This document shows positions 1-7,661 of a stretch of 56,600 bases of DNA, in pieces. Position 1 is the stretch's first letter, and the number at the start of each line of letters is the position of its first letter. The DNA comes from Brevibacillus parabrevis (lineage in GTDB: Bacteria > Bacillota > Bacilli > Brevibacillales > Brevibacillaceae): NCBI RefSeq assembly GCF_003710905.1, contig NZ_RHHV01000018.1, positions 1-56,600 of the forward strand, given 5' to 3'. The notes below the pieces were generated by a model. The model searched no databases and was not told the DNA's origin. It saw only the letters and a program-made list of their open reading frames with translations. Position numbers and translations under genes: made by a program.

Positions 1-1287
1 GCTGCAACAGCAGGGAAAGTACTGGGAACTGCTACAGTAGCCAAAGGCAAAACAGAAGCGGTAGTTACCATTAACCAACTGGGTGGAGAAGCAGGAAAAG
101 TGTATGTTTCCTCAACAGAAACTGGAAAACAAGAAAGTAATCGTACCGAAAAGGCATTTGATGCAGAGGCTTCGACGACTGCACCAAAAGAAGCTGATAT
201 CACAGTTGTTAATATTGCAGGTAAATCAGATACCGTAACAGTAACGGCAACAGAAGGTACGATTGTAAAAGTGTATGATGCTGCAACAGCGGGTAAACTA
301 CTAGGAACTGCTACAGTAGCCAAAGGCAAAACAGAAGCCGTTATCACGATTGGTCAACTGGGTGGAGGAGCAGGAAAAGTATATGTTTCCTCAACAGAAA
401 CTGGAAAACAAGAAAGTAATCGTACCGAAAAGGCCTATGACGCAGAAGGTACCTCTACAGCTCCTAAGGCGGCAGATATTGAGGTAATAAATAATGCAGG
501 TAAAGCTGATACAGTAACAGTAACGACAGCGGAAGGTACTGTTGTAAAAGTTTATAATGATGCAACTGCTGGAAAATTGCTGGGGTCTGCAACAGTTGCT
601 AAAGGGAAAACTGAAGCAACAATTAGTATCTCCCAATTAGGATCTGAAGCAGGAAGTATCTATGTATCGACCACAGAAAGTGGTCAACAAGAGAGTGAAC
701 GAGTAGAGAAAGCGTATGATGCTGAAGCTACAACTGCTACACCTAAAGCTGATGAAGTTACAGTCTCCAACAATGCAGGAAAAACGGATACCATAGTGGT
801 TACAGCAGCGGAAGGTTCAGTAGTAAAAGTTTATAACGCAGCTACAGATGGAAAAGTTTTAGGGACTGCGACAGTACCTAAAGGCAAAAATGAGGCAAGC
901 ATTAGCATTTCGCAATTGGGCTCTGAAGCAGGAAGTGTATTTATCTCTGTAACTGAAGTTGGTAAAAAAGAAAGCGAACGTTTAGAAAAATCTTATGATG
1001 CAGAAGCTGTATCCAAAGCACCATCAGCAGATGACATCAGCATTGTAAACAATACGGGTAAAGCAGATACTGTTACCATATCAAATCTTTCTTCTGGCGA
1101 TGTTGTAAAAGTCTACAAAGAAGGAACTACAACGGTTTTGGGAACGACTACTGTTGCAGATGGTGGAACTGAGGCAGTCATTAGAGTTTCTCAACTTGGA
1201 GTAGAAGCTGGTGTTGTGGAAATTACAGTACAGAGTCCTGGCAAATTGGTTAGTGAAAAAGTAACTAAAGCTTTCGAGGCTGAATAA
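1..1287 (+). CDS. Repeat-rich surface/adhesin-type protein, 3' part only
   Basis: The reading frame is open from the first base and stops at 1287, so the N-terminus lies outside the window. The visible ~428 residues consist of tandem units of exactly 93 residues (279 bp). The equivalent V of the unit falls at bases 100, 379, 658, 937 and 1216. Each unit carries GK-DTVTV, VKVY, LGTATV-KGK and QLG-EAG motifs, and the last unit ends the protein. There is no LPXTG, membrane anchor or SLH domain at the C-terminus. The beta-rich, Thr/Val/Lys-rich pattern suggests Ig-like extracellular stalk repeats, but this is inference. Base composition looks more AT-rich than the genes to the right. I do not recognise the family. 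Confidence 0.75.
   Translation, partial: AATAGKVLGTATVAKGKTEAVVTINQLGGEAGKVYVSSTETGKQESNRTEKAFDAEASTTAPKEADITVVNIAGKSDTVTVTATEGTIVKVYDAATAGKLLGTATVAKGKTEAVITIGQLGGGAGKVYVSSTETGKQESNRTEKAYDAEGTSTAPKAADIEVINNAGKADTVTVTTAEGTVVKVYNDATAGKLLGSATVAKGKTEATISISQLGSEAGSIYVSTTESGQQESERVEKAYDAEATTATPKADEVTVSNNAGKTDTIVVTAAEGSVVKVYNAATDGKVLGTATVPKGKNEASISISQLGSEAGSVFISVTEVGKKESERLEKSYDAEAVSKAPSADDISIVNNTGKADTVTISNLSSGDVVKVYKEGTTTVLGTTTVADGGTEAVIRVSQLGVEAGVVEITVQSPGKLVSEKVTKAFEAE
1..1287 (+). repeat. Tandem 279-bp (93-codon) coding repeats
   Basis: About 4.6 direct copies with constant period 279 bp. The two leftmost copies are nearly identical at DNA level around 100-160 and 379-439, while copies further right diverge more. 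This suggests recent duplication or gene conversion at the left side. Confidence 0.9.
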
Positions 1288-1307
1288 GTAGCATAAAGTA
1301 TTTTGTA

Positions 1308-1350
1308 AAAACAAGACCCAGTACGTATACGGTACTGGGTCTTGTTTTCT
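1308..1350 (+). terminator. Rho-independent terminator after the repeat protein
   Basis: Perfect 17-bp inverted repeat: left arm 1308-1324, right arm 1332-1348, 7-nt loop. The arms begin with A4 and end with T4, so it can work in both directions. Confidence 0.92.
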
Positions 1351-1651
1351 TTAATGAAGAAAACAAAGCCTTGACAATCTTTGTTAGTAGGCGCCAAAAG
1401 AAAGGTGTGTATCTAAGTTGCTAGGTGGGTAACTTTGTGTCGAGCAAAGTGGTCAATGTTTGTGTGAGGTTCATACCCTTGTTTGAGTGGAAAAGCAACG
1501 TAAGGCATTTTGGGGTTATAAAGAATTTGTTGGAAAGCTTTTTTTGATGGAAAACGTTAATATTTATGCCCCCGAGTAGTCTTTCTACAAAATTTAACAG
1601 GGGGCTCATTAGAGGAGAGATTTTTTATTCATAATCATTATAGACCTCTGC
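1351..1651. other. Intergenic stretch without a recognisable gene
   Basis: No convincing CDS. A 62-codon minus-strand frame at 1421-1609 lacks a recognisable product and a clear ribosome site. I see no RNA gene, repeat or mobile-element end here. Confidence 0.5.
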
Positions 1652-1656
1652 TATAA

Positions 1657-1681
1657 TAAAAAAATTCAAATCTACCGATAC
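1657..1681 (+). promoter_or_regulatory. Possible sigma-D-like motility promoter
   Basis: TAAA at 1657-1660 and CCGATA at 1675-1680 are separated by 14 nt. They resemble the Bacillus sigma-D pattern (TAAA, ~15 nt, GCCGATAT). The location just ahead of a motA/motB-like pair makes this plausible. A TATAAT at 1652-1657 could serve sigma-A instead, but its -35 is poor. Confidence 0.4.
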
Positions 1682-1737
1682 ACCAAGAGGAAAACTTAAC
1701 TCGTTTGACAGGAAAGAATACTAGGAAGGTGACACCA

Positions 1738-2547
1738 TTGTCCACAAAACGCCGCTCACTCGTCTTGATCGGAGCCGTCCTCCTCATTTTCATACACGCG
1801 GTTTACTTGAACGGCAACCTCGGTGATTTGCTGAACGTGACCGCGATTGAACTGGTCGCGCTCTCCGTGGTTGTGTCGTACGCGATCAAGCGCAAGCATC
1901 TTGATGTAAAAAAAATCGTCCGCCTTTTGATTCACGGAAGGGACAGCAACGTAGAGGAAACGATCAAGCGCTTCTACTATTACGCGCTCGTTCAAAAAGA
2001 ACAGGGATATATCGCGCTCGAACGCGAGCTGCACCAGGAGAAAGATTCGTTCGTGCAGCGCGGCAGCCTGCTGGCGGTAGAGGGTGTGCCAGAAGAAGAG
2101 CTGCGAATGATTCTGGAAAACGAGCTGAAGGGCGAGCAGTATCGCTATCAGCAGGCAGCTGGCTTCTTCCGGCTGATCAGTTTGCTGGCGCCAGGGATGG
2201 GGCTGGTAGGGACGCTGCTCGGGATGACAGGGGTGTTGAAGTCGCTCGAAGACATGGCGCTCACTGGGCACAGTCTGAGCGCAGCGGTGGTCGCCACGCT
2301 CTATGGCGCGCTCCTTGCGAATTTGTTCGCTCTGCCGTGTTACTACCGGATGATGGACTTGTATGACCGGGAAATGTTTGAAAAACGGCTCTACATCGAA
2401 GGCTGTGTTGGATTGCAGCGGATGGAGACGCCGCGCCTGTTGTTTGAGAAGCTCAATTCGTTTTTGCCTGGCGACCAGAAGCTGGTGCTCGTCAAGGAGC
2501 CTGGCAGCATGAAGGGCACGATTGAAAGGCAGGATCGCTATGCATGA
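1738..2547 (+). CDS. MotA/TolQ/ExbB-type flagellar stator proton channel
   Basis: About 269 residues. Membrane segments lie near the N-terminus (VLIGAVLLIFIHAVYL, then a second around residues 35-45). A long cytoplasmic loop follows, then the MotA_ExbB signature around LLAPGMGLVGTLLGMTGV and a final membrane pair ending LLANLFALPCYYRMMD. MotA forms the stator ring whose ion flux drives flagellar rotation. I chose TTG 1738 because AGGAAGGTGA lies 5 nt upstream; an in-frame TTG at 1705 is the alternative. The stop overlaps the downstream motB-like start (ATGCATGA), so the two are co-translated. No other flagellar genes are adjacent, so this could be a second, specialised stator (motPS-like). 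Confidence 0.85.
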   Translation: MSTKRRSLVLIGAVLLIFIHAVYLNGNLGDLLNVTAIELVALSVVVSYAIKRKHLDVKKIVRLLIHGRDSNVEETIKRFYYYALVQKEQGYIALERELHQEKDSFVQRGSLLAVEGVPEEELRMILENELKGEQYRYQQAAGFFRLISLLAPGMGLVGTLLGMTGVLKSLEDMALTGHSLSAAVVATLYGALLANLFALPCYYRMMDLYDREMFEKRLYIEGCVGLQRMETPRLLFEKLNSFLPGDQKLVLVKEPGSMKGTIERQDRYA

Positions 2548-3343
2548 CGATCGGTTGTACGACGAGAAGGAGCTGGAGAAAAGCTGGCTGATCAGCTACA
2601 GTGACTTGATTACGCTGTTGTTTGTCATCGTGATCATCATCGCGGCGACGCAGTTGACCAGGATTCAGACCGAGCGCGAGGCTGCCAAAAAGGAGCAGGT
2701 GGAGCACGAGGCCAATCTCAAGCAGGTGCATCAAAGCCTTGATCTGTTGAATCTGCAAAAGCTCGAGCTGGAGCGCGAGATTCATCAGCTGGAGGGGCAA
2801 AAGAAGGTGCTCACAGGCACGATTGACGAGAAAGGCTCGCAGGAGCAAGAAATGGCGAACTTGCCTAAGCCGCCTGTTGGCATGCCAGACTCGGGTGAAC
2901 GCGATATGGAGACGGTGCACAACCAGCTTTCCTCTGCTCTGGCGGAACTGAATCTGGACTATGAGGAGACCGAAGAGGGATTGCGTATCCGGCTTCCGGA
3001 GAAAATTTTGTTCGGCAGCGGCTCTGCTGATCTCCAGGAGCAGGGGAAAGAGGTCGTAGGCACCGTAGCCCAGGTGTTGCAGCGCTATGAGCACAGAGTG
3101 CGGATTGAGGGCTACACGGACGATGTGCCGATCTCGCGCAGTTCATTCAAATCCAACTGGGAGCTGTCCTCTGCCCGCGCCATTGCAGTAATGCGGGAAA
3201 TGGTTGATGCATATTCCTTGCCGGCATCGCGCTTTACGGTCGCGGGATTGGGAGAATACAAGCCGCTCGTGGATAATTCCAACGATGAGAACCGCGCGCG
3301 CAACCGGCGAGTGGAGATTATTATTTTGGCGGAAAAAGAATAA
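2540..3343 (+). CDS. MotB-type stator subunit with OmpA peptidoglycan-binding domain
   Basis: 267 residues. A short N-terminal tail leads into one membrane helix with the conserved Asp of MotB (SYSDLITLLF), the ion-carrying residue. A coiled-coil segment (about residues 45-95) comes next, then a C-terminal OmpA/MotB domain (ILFGSGSADLQEQG, then EGYTDDVPI, then SNWELSSARA and NRRVEI). The domain anchors the stator to peptidoglycan. ATG 2540 has a purine-rich AGGCAGGA upstream and overlaps the motA-like stop by 8 bp; a TTG at 2522 is less likely. It is the obligate partner of the preceding gene. The sequence does not show whether the pair uses protons or sodium. Confidence 0.87.
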   Translation: MHDDRLYDEKELEKSWLISYSDLITLLFVIVIIIAATQLTRIQTEREAAKKEQVEHEANLKQVHQSLDLLNLQKLELEREIHQLEGQKKVLTGTIDEKGSQEQEMANLPKPPVGMPDSGERDMETVHNQLSSALAELNLDYEETEEGLRIRLPEKILFGSGSADLQEQGKEVVGTVAQVLQRYEHRVRIEGYTDDVPISRSSFKSNWELSSARAIAVMREMVDAYSLPASRFTVAGLGEYKPLVDNSNDENRARNRRVEIIILAEKE

Positions 3344-3390
3344 TTCGTATTTTTCTGATAAATTAATGTTTTTAGGCAGGATTTTTATAT

Positions 3391-3432
3391 ACAGGATAGA
3401 AGTATATCCGGTGTATACGAATCCTGTTTTTT
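3391..3432 (+). terminator. Terminator after the motAB-like pair
   Basis: ACAGGAT (3391-3397) pairs with ATCCTGT (3421-3427), and an inner GTATA/TATAC stem is nested inside. A run of T follows at 3427-3432. Confidence 0.8.
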
Positions 3433-3597
3433 CTTGTGAAAAACGTCTCGGCGGTTTTCATGAAAGCGGATATGTCGCTTTGCGGCCAACCAAACGGTCT
3501 TGACCATTTGTTGCCAGCTCCGGTTCTATCTCTCCTATCGCTTCCGTAACCATAGTACCAGGGCCGCAGAACAAGCAGGAAAATAGTTATACCCAGC

Positions 3598-3673
3598 TTG
3601 TGCACAACGCTATGTGGATAATGTGGATAACTTTGTGGAGAACGCAAAAAACACACGATTTCCATGTGGACAG
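3598..3673. promoter_or_regulatory. Cluster of DnaA-box-like 9-mers upstream of the ABC transporter
   Basis: Two perfect copies of TGTGGATAA (reverse complement of the DnaA box TTATCCACA) lie directly head-to-tail at 3613-3621 and 3622-3630. Near matches are TGTGCACAA (3599-3607), TGTGGAGAA (3634-3642) and TGTGGACAG (3665-3673). All lie in the 120 bp before the solute-binding-protein gene. No dnaA or dnaN gene is nearby, so this is not the chromosomal origin as normally organised. Confidence 0.7.
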
Positions 3674-3720
3674 TGCTGGGGAAAAGTATGCTATACAGAG
3701 AGAAACAAGGGGGATTTCGA

Positions 3721-4524
3721 ATGGGTTTCGGGAAAAAGTGGTTCAAGTCTCTTGTGCTGGTAGCAGGTGTGGGGCTTTTGGTCTCTGCCTGTGGTTCGGG
3801 AGGCCAGCAGTCTTCGGGAAGCGGTACGAGCGGTGGCGGTTCCCAGGACAAAGTATACGTGGTCGGAACGGATGCGGCTTACCCGCCATTCCAAATGCTT
3901 GAGGCTGACAAGATCAGCGGGCATGACATCGATGTGATGAATGCGATTGCGGAAGCGGGAGGATTCAAGATCGAGTGGAAAAACACAGGCTGGGACCCGC
4001 TGTTTGACGGCCTGGACAAAGGCACGGTGGACATCGGGATATCGTCCATCACGATCACGGACAAGCGCAAGGAGAAATACGACTTCTCGGATTCGTACTT
4101 CGAGGCGAATCAATTGATTTTGGTTGCAGAAGACTCCCCTGTCAGCAAGCTGGCTGATCTGAAAGGCAAAAAGATCGGGGTACAAGCTGCCACTACAGGG
4201 GAAGAGGTGGTCAAAAAGGCGTTTGGCGATACGTATGAAGGCTTGAAAGGCTATGACGACATGCCTTCATCTGTGGACGACTTCTTCAATGGCCGTGTCG
4301 ATGCAGTTGTAGGTGATAATGGCGTACTGCAATATTACGTAAATAAAATCAAAGACAAGAAATTCAAACTGATCAAGGACGACTCTTTTGAAAAAGAATT
4401 TTACGGCATCATGGTCAAAAAAGGAAACACAGACGCTCTGAACAAAATCAACGACGGCCTGAAGAAAATCAAGGAAAATGGCAAGCTCCAAGAAATTTAT
4501 ACCCAGTATTTCGGCAGCAAGTAG
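3721..4524 (+). CDS. Amino-acid ABC transporter substrate-binding lipoprotein
   Basis: 267 residues with a lipoprotein signal peptide (basic MGFGKKWFK, hydrophobic core, lipobox LVSAC with the acylated Cys near residue 22) and a Gly/Ser linker. The SBP_bac_3 fold follows: VVGTDAAYPPF near the start of the mature protein, then DIGISSITITDKRKEKYDFS, typical of glutamine/polar amino-acid binders. ATG 3721 follows AAGGGGGA; an upstream in-frame ATG would bury the signal peptide. It is anchored outside the membrane and delivers substrate to the permease encoded next. Ligand is inferred only as a polar amino acid. Confidence 0.9.
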   Translation: MGFGKKWFKSLVLVAGVGLLVSACGSGGQQSSGSGTSGGGSQDKVYVVGTDAAYPPFQMLEADKISGHDIDVMNAIAEAGGFKIEWKNTGWDPLFDGLDKGTVDIGISSITITDKRKEKYDFSDSYFEANQLILVAEDSPVSKLADLKGKKIGVQAATTGEEVVKKAFGDTYEGLKGYDDMPSSVDDFFNGRVDAVVGDNGVLQYYVNKIKDKKFKLIKDDSFEKEFYGIMVKKGNTDALNKINDGLKKIKENGKLQEIYTQYFGSK

Positions 4525-4611
4525 TCAGCGACAACAAGCCGGGTGCGCTGCGAGGACGCGCCCGGTGTTTGTGAACTCCAGTGCTGACATACAGGAAGGG
4601 AGGACTTGCCA

Positions 4612-5286
4612 TTGGACTGGAGCGTCATCTATGAGTACAGGGAACTGTTTATCCGCGGCATTATCAATACGATTTTACTGACGGCAGTAGCTACCGTTTG
4701 CGGGACTTTCCTCGGGCTGTTTATCAGCTTGGGCAAAATGTCGGCCAACCGCTTTTGGCGGTGGACATGCTCTATTTATGTAGAGTTGTTTCGGGGAACG
4801 CCGATGCTGGTGCAAATTTTGCTGATCCACTTCGCCGTCATTCCGTCGATATGGGCGTTGTTTTTTCCGGGAGAGAACAGTCCTGAAGCGATATATTCCG
4901 GTTTTGTAGCGTTGTCGCTCAATGCTGCTGCGTACATCGCCGAGATTTTTCGGGCGGGGATTCAATCGATCGATCCAGGGCAGATGGAAGCGGCGCGCTC
5001 GCTGGGGATGACAAAGGGGCTGGCGATGCGCCTGATTGTATTGCCACAGGCGTTTACGCGCATGCTGCCGGCGATCGGGAACGAATTTATTGCCCTCTTG
5101 AAGGATTCGTCCCTTTGTGCGGTAATCGCGACACCAGAGTTGAACTACGCCGCCATGAACGTGGCGAAGAGCACATTTGAGCGCTACCCTCCTTACTTGA
5201 CGGAGGCAGCCGTCTACCTGGTGCTGACACTGTTTTTGTCACGGGTCGTCGTGCGCGGCCTGGAGAAAAAATATTCTACGAGATAG
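4612..5286 (+). CDS. Amino-acid ABC transporter permease
   Basis: 224 residues of the His/Glu/Gln/Arg-type (HisMQ-like) permease family. An N-terminal segment RGIINTILLTAVATVCGTFL precedes the ELFRGTPMLVQILLIHF signature. The EAA loop (EAARSLGMTKGLAMRLIVLPQA) contacts the ATPase. TTG 4612 fits AAGGGAGG at 4596-4603; TTG 4606 would be too close. The gene follows its binding protein by 87 bp. The usual third gene, the ATPase, is not next to it: a cold-shock gene follows, so an unlinked ATPase must be used. Confidence 0.9.
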   Translation: MDWSVIYEYRELFIRGIINTILLTAVATVCGTFLGLFISLGKMSANRFWRWTCSIYVELFRGTPMLVQILLIHFAVIPSIWALFFPGENSPEAIYSGFVALSLNAAAYIAEIFRAGIQSIDPGQMEAARSLGMTKGLAMRLIVLPQAFTRMLPAIGNEFIALLKDSSLCAVIATPELNYAAMNVAKSTFERYPPYLTEAAVYLVLTLFLSRVVVRGLEKKYSTR

Positions 5287-5376
5287 AAGAATGCGTTTCC
5301 TCGAATTGGGGAGACTATGGTTGTACACAAAGGATTTTTATCCAAATTTTTACAAAAGAAAGGGTTGTGCTGTTTC

Positions 5377-5574
5377 ATGCAAGGCAAAGTTAAATGGTTT
5401 AACGCAGAAAAAGGATTCGGTTTTATCGAGCGGGAAAATGGCGATGATGTATTCGTCCACTTCTCGGCCATTCAAACGGATGGATTTCGCACACTGGAAG
5501 AAGGACAAGCTGTGGAATTTGATATCGTGGAGGGCGACCGCGGGCCACAGGCAGCGAACGTCGTCAAACTGTAA
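5377..5574 (+). CDS. Cold-shock protein, CspA family
   Basis: 65 residues, the standard length. It carries both RNA-binding motifs, KWFNAEKGFGFI (RNP1) and VFVHFSAI (RNP2), and ends NVVKL. It is a single OB-fold nucleic-acid chaperone that melts RNA secondary structure. ATG 5377 gives the canonical N-terminus MQGKVKWF, although the nearest purine run (AAAGGG) is about 12 nt upstream. A terminator follows at 5592. Confidence 0.95.
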   Translation: MQGKVKWFNAEKGFGFIERENGDDVFVHFSAIQTDGFRTLEEGQAVEFDIVEGDRGPQAANVVKL

Positions 5575-5591
5575 AACATATCGATGACAGC

Positions 5592-5631
5592 AAATCCCCC
5601 TGGCCGCGCTACCGGCTCAGGGGGATTTTTA
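5592..5631 (+). terminator. Terminator after cold-shock gene
   Basis: AAATCCCCCTG (5592-5602) pairs with CAGGGGGATTT (5618-5628), followed by T residues. It lies between convergent genes and may also end the minus-strand HD-GYP gene. Confidence 0.92.
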
Positions 5632-5647
5632 GTAAGGCAGCTGTAGT

Positions 5648-6700
5648 TCAGCTGATCATTCTCGTAATGAATAGCTCCCGATAATCGCGCAAATCCACAA
5701 ATTCGTCTCCTCTGCGGACGAGTGGACGCATGGGTTCATCCGTATGAATCATGATGATTTCGACGTGGTCGCCATTGTTGAGCAAAGCCTGGGAGCCGAC
5801 ATACAGCAAAATGATGTACTGGATAAAGCGGGAGACGATCAGCGGATTCAACTTGCCCTGGCATGCCAGTTCCCACAGGACGTTGGCAGCCTGAAAAGGA
5901 GAGGTGCCGCGACGATAGACGCGATCCGTACATATGGCATCAAAAACGTCTGCCACGCTGATGATCTGGCACTCAAAGGGGATGTCTTTCTTTTTGCGGC
6001 CGAGTGGATAGCCGCTGCCATCGAGACGCTCGTGGTGCATCAAGGCGCATCTGGCAATCCATTCGTCAGCGTCTTCCATCGACATGAGCAGCTCATTGCC
6101 GTAGATGGTGTGGCGTTTCATGATCTCATACTCTTCATCGGTCAAGCGGTCTGGCTTGGCTAAAATCTCATCCGGGATCATCATTTTCCCGACGTCGTGC
6201 AAAAGACCTGCTTGTCCCAGGCGATAGATTTCCTCCTGGGGTCGTCCTAAAATTTTTCCTATCAGGGCAGCCACGATTCCTACATGAAGAGAATGGCGGT
6301 ACGTGTAGTCTTCCGTCCCTTCTTTGATGTAGATGAACCGAAGAAAGCCCATTTGCTGGAGAACCTGATCCAGCAGCGGATAAAACGTGCTGTTGAACTG
6401 CTGCAAGGGAGGAACAGAACCTGTAGCGATCTGTTTGAATAAATGCTCGGTTTGCTTGACTGCTGCAATGTACTCACGGGCAGCCTCTGCCTCGTTCCAA
6501 TGCAGCATGGGCAACGGCACCTCAGGAGTTCCCTGTTCAGAAGCGACATGCACCGACTGGATTTGATGCGCTTCCAAAAGGCGAATGTCACTCATGTGAA
6601 GGACAGCTCCGGCGGGCAAAAGAAGCAGGCCGTACTCATTGTAGACGTCTTGCGCGAGCGTTGTGCCAATAATGGAATGAGAAGGTTTCACCTCTGCCAT
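5648..6700 (-). CDS. HD-GYP domain protein, probable c-di-GMP phosphodiesterase
   Basis: 350 residues. The ~125-residue N-terminal part has no assigned domain. The HD-GYP core shows HSLHVGIVAALIG, the metal-binding HDVGK, KRHTIYGNELL, HHERLDGSGYP (the GYP motif) and SVADVFDAICTDRVYRR. HD-GYP enzymes hydrolyse cyclic-di-GMP to GMP, though some are only receptors; all core metal ligands appear present. The start ATG at 6700 is preceded by GGAGGAA. It is a single-gene unit with its own extended -10. Confidence 0.88.
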   Translation of the reverse strand: MAEVKPSHSIIGTTLAQDVYNEYGLLLLPAGAVLHMSDIRLLEAHQIQSVHVASEQGTPEVPLPMLHWNEAEAAREYIAAVKQTEHLFKQIATGSVPPLQQFNSTFYPLLDQVLQQMGFLRFIYIKEGTEDYTYRHSLHVGIVAALIGKILGRPQEEIYRLGQAGLLHDVGKMMIPDEILAKPDRLTDEEYEIMKRHTIYGNELLMSMEDADEWIARCALMHHERLDGSGYPLGRKKKDIPFECQIISVADVFDAICTDRVYRRGTSPFQAANVLWELACQGKLNPLIVSRFIQYIILLYVGSQALLNNGDHVEIIMIHTDEPMRPLVRRGDEFVDLRDYRELFITRMIS

Positions 6701-6758
6701 GAGGATTCCTCCAGTGCGATGACGACCGCGATATATAGGATAGAGTGATTACCCTTCT

Positions 6759-6767
6759 ATTATAGCA
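6759..6767 (-). promoter_or_regulatory. Extended -10 promoter of the HD-GYP gene
   Basis: On the minus strand TGCTATAAT forms an extended -10 about 60 nt ahead of the start codon. No good -35 is visible. Confidence 0.5.
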
Positions 6768-6850
6768 TAGGGCATCTAGTAAGTATTGGTAAAATTCTGT
6801 CGACTGTTGCCGGATTGTAAAATTTTCACTAAGATTTTTTTGAGATTGGA

Positions 6851-6877
6851 GCAGGATTATTTACAGGGGTGCCGAAT
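6851..6877 (+). promoter_or_regulatory. hpf: Sigma-H-type promoter of hpf
   Basis: GCAGGATTA (6851-6859), an 11-nt spacer and GCCGAAT (6871-6877) fit the Bacillus sigma-H consensus RnAGGAwWW-N11-12-RnnGAAT. This agrees with B. subtilis hpf (yvyD), which is known to be transcribed by sigma-H and sigma-B at entry to stationary phase. Confidence 0.75.
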
Positions 6878-6908
6878 ACCTATATATAGACGGAAGGAGG
6901 TTGGAACC

Positions 6909-7463
6909 ATGAAATTTAACATTCGTGGAGAAAACATTCAAGTCACCGCAGCACTGAGAGAGTATGTGGAAAAGAAAGTCGGCCGTCTCGAAAAATATTT
7001 CGAAACAACGCCTGCCGATGTACAAGTTACCATGCATGTACATCGCGGAGAAGGCACGATCGAGGTAACTATCCCGCTTGCCGGGGTCATTATCCGAGCA
7101 GAAGAAACACACGAGGATATGTATGCCGCTATTGATCTGGTGGCAGAAAAGCTCGAGCGTCAAGTTCGCAAGCACAAAACGAAATTGATGCGCAAGCTGC
7201 GAGTTGATTCCGCTGCGAAAGTAGGCCAGCGCGACAGTCAATCCGTAGCTGTGATAATACCAGATGTCGATGAGGAAGATGTTGATATCGATATTGTCAG
7301 AACAAAACGTTTCGACTTAAAACCGATGGATGCGCAGGAAGCCGTCATGCAGATGGATATGCTGGGACACAGCTTCTTCGTTTTCCAAAATAGCGACACC
7401 AACGATGTCAGCGTGGTGTACCGCCGCAACGACGGGCGCTATGGATTAATTGAACCGAAATAA
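6909..7463 (+). CDS. hpf: Long-form ribosome hibernation promoting factor
   Basis: 184 residues, matching long HPF. The N-terminal S30AE domain (MKFNIRGENIQVT to about residue 100) binds the 30S decoding site. A charged linker with DVDEEDVDIDIV leads to the C-terminal dimerisation domain (about 127-184; RTKRFDLKPMDAQEAVMQMDMLGHSF). Two copies dimerise to join idle ribosomes into 100S particles. ATG 6909 is preceded by GGAAGGAGG. It lies just upstream of secA, the order also seen in B. subtilis. Confidence 0.96.
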   Translation: MKFNIRGENIQVTAALREYVEKKVGRLEKYFETTPADVQVTMHVHRGEGTIEVTIPLAGVIIRAEETHEDMYAAIDLVAEKLERQVRKHKTKLMRKLRVDSAAKVGQRDSQSVAVIIPDVDEEDVDIDIVRTKRFDLKPMDAQEAVMQMDMLGHSFFVFQNSDTNDVSVVYRRNDGRYGLIEPK

Positions 7464-7496
7464 CGAAACTTTACACCTTGTTACTCGTATAAGACT

Positions 7497-7524
7497 AGGG
7501 AGTTGCTTTTGGCAACTCCCTTTA
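7497..7524 (+). terminator. Terminator after hpf
   Basis: AGGGAGTTGC (7497-7506) and GCAACTCCCT (7512-7521) form a perfect 10-bp stem with a 5-nt loop, followed by a short T run. Confidence 0.9.
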
Positions 7525-7661
7525 CTTGTGTATATGAGCTTCTATTTGTTAAAATAGCTTTTTAGAAAGTCTTATTTTCGTAGAATCGATCTTATTTTAT
7601 TTCAGGCTTAGGCCAAATCATACGATATGTTTGTTCGGAAGCATATGGAAGGGGTGTCCTC

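Noticed and set aside
1..1287. CRISPR array suggested by regular repeats
   Set aside because: The period is 279 bp, the repeats are in frame and coding, and there are no short repeat-spacer units. No CRISPR array was seen anywhere in the window.
1421..1609. 62-codon minus-strand frame between the repeat protein and motA
   Set aside because: No clear ribosome site, no recognisable product, and no inverted repeats or target duplications that would mark a transposase remnant.
3598..3673. DnaA boxes as the chromosomal replication origin
   Set aside because: No dnaA, dnaN, rpmH or AT-rich unwinding region is next to them.
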